Source: PVC group bacterium
Lineage (GTDB): Bacteria; Verrucomicrobiota; Kiritimatiellia; CAIKKV01; PXCX01
NCBI GenBank assembly: GCA_003565195.1
Contig: PXCX01000018.1
Coordinates: forward strand, 1-5,049
Length of the DNA: 5,049 nt
Direction: 5' to 3'
The notes beneath the pieces are model-generated. The model worked only from the letters and a program-made list of their open reading frames with translations. It was not told the DNA's origin and did no database searches. Below are positions 1-4,972 of this stretch, in pieces (position 1 is the stretch's first letter; every line of letters begins with the position of its first letter). The position numbers and the translations under genes are program-made.

Positions 1-1
1 C

Positions 2-55
2 AAACCGGCGCCGAACCCGCGGCCGCAACCCGCTAAGCGCAAGAAAAAACGCTAG
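2..55 (+). CDS. possible C-terminal tail of an upstream gene (partial)
   Basis: A reading frame enters from the left edge and stops at TAG (53-55). It gives a proline-rich then strongly basic tail, KPAPNPRPQPAKRKKKR. Such Pro/Lys/Arg tails are common at the ends of bacterial proteins. However, only 17 codons are visible and another forward frame stays open further, so this is a weak call. No family can be named, and no clear terminator follows it. Confidence 0.3.
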   Translation, partial: KPAPNPRPQPAKRKKKR

Positions 56-133
56 CCAAACGGCAACGGCAGCAATGCATTTGTCCCTCCGCAACGCCGT
101 CTGGGTTTAGAATGGTGGAAAGGATTCTCTTCT

Positions 134-154
134 CGCGACACGCGACACCCGACA
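134..154. repeat. 7-bp tandem repeat, three copies
   Basis: Two exact copies of CGCGACA (134-140 and 141-147) are followed by a one-mismatch copy, CCCGACA (148-154). The repeat lies in the non-coding stretch upstream of the DUF4159 gene and before its promoter. It may be a fragment of a simple intergenic repeat found elsewhere in the genome; that part is inference. Confidence 0.5.
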
Positions 155-193
155 CCGTGGCGATTCTTCGCCGCTGCCTGCGCTGCATCATTG

Positions 194-222
194 TTGACTT
201 TGTTAGGAATTTATTTCATAAT
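194..222 (+). promoter_or_regulatory. sigma70-type promoter of the DUF4159 operon
   Basis: TTGACT (194-199) and CATAAT (217-222) are separated by exactly 17 bp. Each box matches the consensus at 5 of 6 positions, and the surroundings are locally AT-rich. Transcription would start near 229, about two dozen bases before the ATG at 253. This supports 253 as the true start, because an ATG at 112 would lie upstream of the promoter. It is the only good promoter seen ahead of the three plus-strand genes. Confidence 0.65.
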
Positions 223-252
223 ATTATGCAAGAAAACCAACAGGGGAAGACC

Positions 253-1446
253 ATGAAGCACCGCAATTCTGTTGTAACGAGTTATTCCGTGAAATATCCA
301 TATCGATTCATGGCCCTAGCTTTAAGTTTCTTGATCTCAGCGGTTGCTCTCACCCAGGCGCAAACATCCGGCCGGAACAGGGAAAGAGTCCGCGAGTATT
401 TGTTGAACGGCGGCATGTTGATTCTCAATACCGGCATGGGTTCCAAACCGTTTTTTGATTCAGCGCGCGAAGAACTTAATGAATTGTTTCCTGAAATACC
501 GGTCCAACGGTTGGCACCGGATCATCCCATTTTTCATTCATACTACAATCTTGAGACAGTTGAATATCGACGCGCTGTCCGCGAGGCGGGTTATACGAGC
601 GACGCACCGTGGTTCGAAGGTATTACGGTTAATTGTCGCACGGTGGCTGTCGTTTCGCGCTGGTGCATGGCGAGCGGCTGGGACGACTTGGAGGACGAGG
701 ATATCCTGGGTTATTCGGTCGAGTCAGCCAAGCAACTGGGCGTGAACTTGATGTCCTACGCAACCGCCCAGCGCGCATGGGCGAAAAACGCGGTTCAGGC
801 AATGCAATTCGTAGACGAAGACCCGCATGCCACCGGGAAAATGTTTCTTTCCCAGATTGTTTATGATGGGGAATGGCGAACACGTCATGCCGGAATTTCA
901 GTCCTCTTGCAACAATTCAACCAGAAAACCGAGATACCGGTTCAGTTTTCCTTGCGCGAAAAAAGGTTGTCCGATCCCGAAGTTTTTGATGCGCCGATGC
1001 TCTACATTACCGGCCATGAAAACTTTGTGCTTAGCAGTGCTGAAATTGCCGGTTTGCGCGAATATATCAAAAGCGGGGGATTCGTTTTCGCGGAAGCATG
1101 TTGCGGGCGTCGCGGTTTCGCCCAGGCATTCGAACGTGAACTTCGCAGAGCATTGCCGGAACACGAGTTATCGCGCGTACCGGATCACTCACCCATTTTT
1201 CAGATGCCAAACCAACTTGATCAAATCGGTGTGACGCCTGCACTGGCCGCGCACATGAATAATCAATCGACGATTTCACCCCATTTACGCGGCATTGAAA
1301 TCGACGGCAATTATGCCGTCATTTTCAGCCCCTACGGATTGGCCGGCGGCTGGGAAATGTCGCAAAATCCTTATGCCCACGGTTACGATGACCATGGTTC
1401 ATTGCACCTGGGAGAAAACATCTTGATGTATGCGATCACGTTTTGA
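253..1446 (+). CDS. exported protein with two DUF4159 units, the first lacking its N-terminal half
   Basis: This is a 397-aa exported protein of unknown role. The ATG at 253 was chosen because AGGGGA (242-247) sits 5 bases before it and the promoter ends at 222; the frame is open back to 112, but without those signals. The N-terminus looks like a Sec signal peptide: basic start, hydrophobic core about residues 20-34, cleavage near 36. Two homologous units follow. Unit 2 (about 197-397) is complete, with IVYDGEWRT, LYITGHENFVLS, YIKSGGFVFAEACCG, PDHSPIF and a final GLAGGWE...GENILMYA block. Unit 1 (about 41-171) begins directly at YLLNGGMLILNTGMG, then PDHPIF and GVNLMSYA, so the front half of its domain is missing. 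DUF4159 proteins have no well-defined biochemical activity; in my recollection they occur as secreted proteins in Planctomycetes-Verrucomicrobia-type bacteria. The next gene overlaps its 3' end by 17 bp, which suggests translational coupling. Family assignment is fairly sure; function is unknown. Confidence 0.82.
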   Translation: MKHRNSVVTSYSVKYPYRFMALALSFLISAVALTQAQTSGRNRERVREYLLNGGMLILNTGMGSKPFFDSAREELNELFPEIPVQRLAPDHPIFHSYYNLETVEYRRAVREAGYTSDAPWFEGITVNCRTVAVVSRWCMASGWDDLEDEDILGYSVESAKQLGVNLMSYATAQRAWAKNAVQAMQFVDEDPHATGKMFLSQIVYDGEWRTRHAGISVLLQQFNQKTEIPVQFSLREKRLSDPEVFDAPMLYITGHENFVLSSAEIAGLREYIKSGGFVFAEACCGRRGFAQAFERELRRALPEHELSRVPDHSPIFQMPNQLDQIGVTPALAAHMNNQSTISPHLRGIEIDGNYAVIFSPYGLAGGWEMSQNPYAHGYDDHGSLHLGENILMYAITF

Positions 1447-2299
1447 CCTTTTTTTGGTGCATGTTTGCCGCGGCTTGAGCACCCTTGGACCCGGGTGTGC
1501 GGTGGTGGGGCTTATTCTTTTGACCGGCCATCCGGTCACGGCCGCAACCCGCGCTACAGCGCAGGAGGAACAGATCCTTCAGCAACTCTGGCAACGGCAT
1601 CAAAGCGTTACGACCGAGCATGCGCGTTTTGCTGAAACCTGCGCCCGCCTCGAAGCGCGTTACCCGGATTACGTCTTTCTGCCGATAGTCCGTGGAGTTG
1701 CTGCCTGGCATCATTTGCAGGACGGTAGCATCGATGAATCGGTTAATCTGTGGTTGCGCATCAAGCGTGATGCATCGCGTGATCCGATCGGCCGGGCGGC
1801 GCAACGCATGTCCCGCACCTGGTTAACCAGAATTGACCGCGAACAGGTTCGCAAGGCATTACGCAAGGCCTACACTGAAAAAGTGAGGTATCCTGAAACG
1901 CTGGCACCGTTACGCGCCATGGATGCTGCAACCCGTCCGCCGCTGGAAGATCGCTGGGGCGATCCATGGCTCTATGAGTGGGCAAGTTTCCGTTTTTTGA
2001 ATGTGCGGCAGGGACAACATTATCGTTTGGAAAGCACCAATATCCGGACCACATCGGATATTACAAAAGCATTGAAGATCGACTATGGCGAGGGTTTGAC
2101 GCTTCGTCCGGAACGTTTGATCGATTCTACCGGCGATCGTCAAACGCTGGAATTCAAGACCATCACCACGCCGGCTGAATCCGTCACACTCACTGAAGGT
2201 GCATCTTATCGAGGTCAATCATTCGTATACATAGGCGTGCGAATCGTCATTCTGGCCGACGGCGATCATTGGGAGATTTTAAGCAGGCCCAGTCCTTAA
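1430..2299 (+). CDS. exported TPR-like protein with a GspG-like segment, function unknown
   Basis: This 289-aa protein starts inside the end of the DUF4159 gene. The ATG at 1430 has only a distant GGAG (1411-1414), so coupling to the upstream gene is likely; TTG 1454 or GTG 1457 are alternative starts. A hydrophobic stretch (residues 22-33) ending in PVTAA looks like a signal peptide, so export is likely. Residues about 45-150 look helical and TPR-like (FAETCARLEARYPDY, then DESVNLWLRIKRDA). Residues 152-201 read VRYPETLAPL, PPLEDRWGDPWLYE, GQHYRLES. This order (YP..L, PPL.D.WG.P..Y, Y.L.S) resembles the C-terminal part of type II secretion pseudopilins of the GspG type. However, the N-terminal prepilin-peptidase site and long hydrophobic helix of true pseudopilins are absent. 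The C-terminal 60 residues are probably beta-rich and not recognised. No enzymatic role can be assigned. Confidence 0.75.
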   Translation: MRSRFDLFLVHVCRGLSTLGPGCAVVGLILLTGHPVTAATRATAQEEQILQQLWQRHQSVTTEHARFAETCARLEARYPDYVFLPIVRGVAAWHHLQDGSIDESVNLWLRIKRDASRDPIGRAAQRMSRTWLTRIDREQVRKALRKAYTEKVRYPETLAPLRAMDAATRPPLEDRWGDPWLYEWASFRFLNVRQGQHYRLESTNIRTTSDITKALKIDYGEGLTLRPERLIDSTGDRQTLEFKTITTPAESVTLTEGASYRGQSFVYIGVRIVILADGDHWEILSRPSP

Positions 2300-2313
2300 T
2301 ACGCTGGCAAAGC

Positions 2314-2319
2314 AAGGAG
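2314..2319 (+). promoter_or_regulatory. ribosome binding site fixing the GTG start of the ParB-like gene
   Basis: AAGGAG lies 7 bases before GTG 2327. It is the strongest Shine-Dalgarno in the window and decides in favour of a GTG start, as no ATG is nearby in frame. It sits in the 27-bp gap after the preceding gene, so this gene is translated independently within the operon. Confidence 0.8.
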
Positions 2320-2326
2320 TTATAGC

Positions 2327-2788
2327 GTGACAACCAATAAACTGATATCCATTGAAGCCATCCGACTGAAAAGCCGGATTCGCGAAGATTTGGGCGACCT
2401 GGAAACCTTGAAAAGCAGCATCCGTGAGCATGGCTTATTCAATCCTGTTCTGGTGGACAGCCAGTATAACCTGATTGCCGGCGAGCGGCGATTGCGTGCG
2501 GCACGTGAACTTGGCTGGAAACAAATCGAGGTACGGGTGATGGACAGCTTGGACGAGGTTGCCCTGCTTGATGTTGAGGTCCACGAGAATCTTTTGCGAA
2601 AAGATTTTACCGAACAGGAAATCGCCAAGAGTATCGAAGAGAAGAAAAGAAGACTTCACCCACCCTGGTATCTTCGCTTACGGAACTGGTTCGTGCGGTT
2701 GAAACAGCGTTTGTTTTCGAGACGCACGGCTCCTGGTGCTGCACAACTGCATTCCGCGTCAAGCCTCAAATTCAAGAAAGCCGATTGA
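2327..2788 (+). CDS. short ParB N-terminal-domain protein with a basic amphipathic tail
   Basis: This 153-aa protein starts at GTG. Residues about 5-105 match the ParB/Srx N-terminal domain: IREHGLFNPVLV, YNLIAGERRLRAARELGW (the GERR box, 52-55, that binds nucleotide in ParB CTPases) and HENLLRKDFTEQEIA (the ENxxR box, 87-91). Chromosomal ParB is roughly 280-300 aa and continues with a helix-turn-helix parS-binding domain and a dimerisation domain; both are absent here and no parA is adjacent. Instead, residues 112-133 (PPWYLRLRNWFVRLKQRLFS onward) form a Trp/Phe/Leu and Arg/Lys rich segment that plots as an amphipathic helix, followed by a short polar tail. The frame is clean, so this is probably a real short family rather than a truncated ParB. 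The segment could bind membrane or nucleic acid (inference). It is the last gene of the operon and ends 25 bp before the convergent hydrolase gene; no hairpin with a T-run was found in that gap. Confidence 0.85.
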   Translation: MTTNKLISIEAIRLKSRIREDLGDLETLKSSIREHGLFNPVLVDSQYNLIAGERRLRAARELGWKQIEVRVMDSLDEVALLDVEVHENLLRKDFTEQEIAKSIEEKKRRLHPPWYLRLRNWFVRLKQRLFSRRTAPGAAQLHSASSLKFKKAD

Positions 2789-2813
2789 AGTCACGTCCGA
2801 TCGTCAAACGTCT

Positions 2814-3359
2814 TCACCGGACTCTCCGCAAGACATTACGAAACGCGGGATGGTCCACGGATTCCATCAATTCAAACAAGACGCTTTCGGTTGTTGTCAG
2901 CCGCGCTCCCGCGGCCCGGCACATCGCCAGTCCCATCCGGTAATTCTTTTCCGACCGTGACGACACCGCATCGCCGACAACATGCGTCACGTATCCCGCT
3001 TGTTGAAAGTCGCGGATCGACAGGTAAATACAAACATGGCTCTCAATTCCCGCCACCACCAGATGCCTGGGTTTCTTTTTGTTCAGGTACTCCACGAGCG
3101 CCGGCTGTCCCGAGGCACTGAATGTCCGCTTGGTAAAGATCGGGAAATCGTACTTGTCGATCTCCAGAACCGGCAAGGTCGGCCCCAGTTTCTCGGGAAC
3201 CTGTTCAAGCGCCACCATCGGAAGCGCCATATCCGCCGCCGATGCGATCAACGTCCTGATATTCGCCAGCAAGGCGGCGCGATCATGCATCGACAGCGCC
3301 AATTTACCCTGTACATCGACCAGGATCAGCAGGCTGTTATCGCAGGTCATACGATCCAT
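2814..3359 (-). CDS. isochorismatase-family cysteine hydrolase (YcaC/ISOC-like)
   Basis: This 181-aa cytoplasmic protein is about the usual length for the family. The ATG at 3359 is preceded by GAAAGG with an 8-base gap, which favours it over the in-frame ATG three codons later. The catalytic triad of the isochorismatase-like fold is visible: Asp15 in LLILVDVQGKL, Lys77 in IFTKRTFSA, and the nucleophile Cys110 in VVAGIESHVCIYLS. The segments LEQVPEKLGPTLPVL, VVGDAVSSRS and ESVLFELMESVDHPAF are typical of the YcaC/ISOC1-ISOC2 branch, so a true isochorismatase role is unlikely. Members hydrolyse small amides or esters or remain uncharacterised; the substrate cannot be read from sequence. It lies 52 bp downstream of mgtE on the same strand with no promoter seen between, so the two are probably cotranscribed. 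A functional link to Mg2+ transport is not evident. Confidence 0.9.
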   Translation of the reverse strand: MDRMTCDNSLLILVDVQGKLALSMHDRAALLANIRTLIASAADMALPMVALEQVPEKLGPTLPVLEIDKYDFPIFTKRTFSASGQPALVEYLNKKKPRHLVVAGIESHVCIYLSIRDFQQAGYVTHVVGDAVSSRSEKNYRMGLAMCRAAGARLTTTESVLFELMESVDHPAFRNVLRRVR

Positions 3360-3411
3360 GTTTGATGCCTTTCATATTCTGTATCCAGCGACGATGCTGC
3401 CCCGCGTCATA

Positions 3412-4791
3412 TCATAACCCCAAAATCAACTTGACGATTCCAAAATACAACAGCAGTCCGGTCACATCGACCATAGTCGTCAAGGCCGGACTGGCCACAA
3501 TAGCGGGATCAAGGTTTACACGCGCGGCAGCCAACGGCAGCAAGGCGCCGACGAGAGTCGCCGTCACCACCTGGCTCATCATAGCCACACCGATGGCCAC
3601 CGCAATCAGTTGCAACGGGAACCCTTCGGGTGTCTCGATACCACGTGACATCAATAGAACACGCAGCAATGCAAACAAACCGACCAACAATCCCAGCAAT
3701 ATGGCAATCGTCAACTCCTTACGCAAAATTCGCAGGATATTGGACGGTCGAACCTCGTTAAGCGCCAGCGCGCGCACAACCACCGTTGCGCTCTGACTTC
3801 CCGTATTGCCGCCGGCATCGGCAAGCATCGGTAAATACATGGCCAGAATAATGAAGTCCGTCAGCATCGCCTCATAACTGTGAATAATAAGACCGGACAA
3901 GATACTGAGCGCCGCCAACCCAACAATCCATGGCGAGCGTCGTTTAAAATGCACCCACGCCGATGCCTTAAGATATCCCCTTACCTCATGTTCACCGGAG
4001 ATGGCCATCAGTTTTTCGAGGTCTTCGCTCTGTTCCTGGCGTATAATGTCAACCGCGTCATCGTGGGTCACAATACCGACCAGTTCGTTATCGGCGGTCA
4101 CAATCGGCAGGGCCAGCAAATCGTATTTTTCGATTTGGCGTGCCGCTTCCTCCTGATCGCTGTCAACCTGCGCGCTGATCACATCCGTAAACATGATATC
4201 GGCCACAGTCTGGTTTGGTTTTGCGAGAATCAAATCCCTTAACGAGACAAAACCCATGAGTTTGCGGGTATTATCGATCACATACAGATAATAAATCATC
4301 TCCTTGCCGGCCGCTTGGGCACGAATCTGTTCCAAGGCCTTGGTGACCGTGGTTTCGGCGCGCAAGGCTGCGTACTCGGATGTCATCACCGCGCCGGCCG
4401 TGCCTTCCTGATAGCTCACCAGTTTGCGAATATCTTCGCGTTCGGCCCGGGCAACCAGCGGAAGAATTTCATCGCGTACCGTTTCATCCAACTCTTGCAC
4501 CAAGTCGGCCCGGTCATCCGACGGCATCTCCTCAATCAATCGCGCCATTTCAGTCCGGTTACTGCCGCTGACAAGTTCAACCTGTTGATCCAAATCGAAA
4601 TGGGCGAATATATCCGCGCGCAAAGGCGACGCCAGCAACCTCAAAACACGCCATATTTCACCTGATGTCAATGCCGATAAAAACTCGACCACCACCTCGG
4701 GATGGGTCTCGGCGCAGAATTCGTGGATGCCGTCGACATCATTCGCTTCCAGCATATCTCTTAAATCAGGTAACAGCGCGGTATTAGTCAT
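3412..4791 (-). CDS. mgtE: MgtE-family magnesium transporter
   Basis: This 459-aa inner-membrane protein has the standard MgtE length and plan: a cytosolic N domain (about 10-135, with IEEMPSDDRADLVQEL), two CBS domains (about 136-197 and 200-258, with VMTSEY, IMFTDVISAQ and LPIVTADNELVGIVTHDDAVD), a connecting helix, then five membrane segments from about residue 286. The family signature PMLADAGGNTGSQSA lies at 321-335, and the last segment has NLDPAIVASPALTTMVDVTG with conserved acidic residues (D428, D442). In characterised members, a dimer imports Mg2+ and the N and CBS domains close the pore when cytosolic Mg2+ is high. The ATG at 4791 was preferred because AAGG (4800-4803) lies 8 bases before it; a GTG at 4809 in the same frame has no binding site. 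It is first in a two-gene minus-strand unit with its own promoter and a terminator-like leader. No key residue is missing. Confidence 0.95.
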   Translation of the reverse strand: MTNTALLPDLRDMLEANDVDGIHEFCAETHPEVVVEFLSALTSGEIWRVLRLLASPLRADIFAHFDLDQQVELVSGSNRTEMARLIEEMPSDDRADLVQELDETVRDEILPLVARAEREDIRKLVSYQEGTAGAVMTSEYAALRAETTVTKALEQIRAQAAGKEMIYYLYVIDNTRKLMGFVSLRDLILAKPNQTVADIMFTDVISAQVDSDQEEAARQIEKYDLLALPIVTADNELVGIVTHDDAVDIIRQEQSEDLEKLMAISGEHEVRGYLKASAWVHFKRRSPWIVGLAALSILSGLIIHSYEAMLTDFIILAMYLPMLADAGGNTGSQSATVVVRALALNEVRPSNILRILRKELTIAILLGLLVGLFALLRVLLMSRGIETPEGFPLQLIAVAIGVAMMSQVVTATLVGALLPLAAARVNLDPAIVASPALTTMVDVTGLLLYFGIVKLILGL

Positions 4792-4799
4792 AAACACAG

Positions 4800-4803
4800 C
4801 CTT
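4800..4803 (-). promoter_or_regulatory. ribosome binding site deciding the mgtE start
   Basis: On the minus strand AAGG (within CTAAGG) lies 8 bases ahead of the ATG at 4791. It lies within the extra codons that a GTG start at 4809 would add, so the shorter protein is favoured. CTAAGG (4800-4805) is complementary, with one G-U pair, to CCTTGG (4833-4838) in the leader hairpin. Confidence 0.6.
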
Positions 4804-4820
4804 AGGCACTAAACATCATA

Positions 4821-4859
4821 TTAAAAAAGACGCCAAGGTATGGAGTTTGCCACTCGCAT
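4821..4859 (-). CDS. possible 12-codon leader peptide in the mgtE leader
   Basis: An ATG at 4859 (minus strand) opens a short frame, MRVANSIPWRLF, that stops at TAA exactly at the end of the U-tract of the leader hairpin. A ribosome translating it would disrupt the terminator stem, as in peptide-controlled attenuation. The ribosome-binding site is poor (GAGAG immediately upstream, too close), and a frame this short can occur by chance, so this is only a candidate. Confidence 0.2.
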   Translation of the reverse strand: MRVANSIPWRLF

Positions 4860-4868
4860 ACTCTCGTC
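4823..4868 (-). terminator. intrinsic terminator / attenuator hairpin in the mgtE leader
   Basis: Read on the minus strand, GTATG (4861-4857), a one-base bulge and GAGT (4855-4852) pair perfectly with ACTC (4846-4843) and CATAC (4842-4838) around a 5-base loop. An asymmetric internal loop separates this from an outer GACG/CGTC stem (4868-4865 with 4832-4829), followed immediately by six T residues (4828-4823). This is the usual shape of a factor-independent terminator and it works only on the minus strand. It lies after the putative mgtE promoter and before the mgtE start, so it most likely acts as an attenuator. It could instead end a minus-strand transcript arriving from beyond the window. 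Confidence 0.65.
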
Positions 4869-4872
4869 TCGG

Positions 4873-4883
4873 GTTGAATCAAC
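4873..4883. promoter_or_regulatory. small palindrome near the mgtE transcription start
   Basis: GTTGAATCAAC is a perfect 5-bp inverted repeat around a single base, just downstream of the expected mgtE transcription start. A second near-palindrome, CTTGAATTTAAG (4891-4902, one mismatched pair), covers the -10 box. Either could be an operator, but palindromes this short also occur by chance in AT-rich DNA. Confidence 0.25.
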
Positions 4884-4895
4884 TACGTCACTTGA

Positions 4896-4924
4896 ATTTA
4901 AGCATAAAACAATCAATATGTCAA
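4896..4924 (-). promoter_or_regulatory. sigma70-type promoter for mgtE and the hydrolase gene
   Basis: On the minus strand a perfect TTGACA (4924-4919) is followed after 17 bp by TTAAAT (4901-4896), a 4-of-6 match to the -10 box. The surrounding DNA is the most AT-rich part of the window. Transcription would start near 4889, leaving a leader of about 98 bases before the mgtE ATG. The leader contains the terminator-like hairpin. Confidence 0.6.
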
Positions 4925-4940
4925 ATTAACTGTCATCCCA

Positions 4941-4972
4941 TGGAATAAAGGAATGATGGAAGATTGGAATAA
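4941..4972. repeat. degenerate 8-bp tandem repeat (TGGAATAA-type), four copies
   Basis: The units TGGAATAA, AGGAATGA, TGGAAGAT and TGGAATAA follow one another with an 8-bp period, and a more decayed fifth unit may follow (4973-4980). The repeat sits in non-coding DNA upstream of the mgtE promoter. The rest of the stretch to the window end (4981-5049) shows no feature that can be supported. Open frames running through it to the right edge are not convincing genes. Confidence 0.55.

Noticed and set aside
112..252. Extended N-terminus of the DUF4159 protein from an ATG at 112
   Set aside because: It lies upstream of the promoter at 194-222, lacks a ribosome-binding site, runs through a short tandem repeat and would bury the signal peptide behind 47 extra residues.
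2789..2813. Bidirectional terminator between the convergent genes
   Set aside because: The 25-bp gap shows only a weak ACGT-type repeat and no T-run, so no intrinsic terminator can be supported.
2900..2915. Perfect hairpin GCCGCG-CTCC-CGCGGC as a terminator
   Set aside because: It lies inside the hydrolase coding sequence (Ala/Gly/Arg codons) and has no T-run on either strand.
3362..3796. Long open frame on the plus strand opposite mgtE
   Set aside because: It is antisense to conserved MgtE membrane segments, has an unnatural Thr/Asn/Ser-rich composition, and shows no ribosome-binding site or domain.
4792..4809. GTG start for mgtE six codons upstream
   Set aside because: No Shine-Dalgarno precedes it, while AAGG lies 8 bases before the ATG at 4791 and inside those extra codons.
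4792..4890. M-box (ykoK) Mg2+ riboswitch upstream of mgtE
   Set aside because: The leader of about 98 bases is shorter than the known M-box, and beyond the terminator hairpin no multi-helix core could be recognised by eye. A covariance-model search would be decisive.
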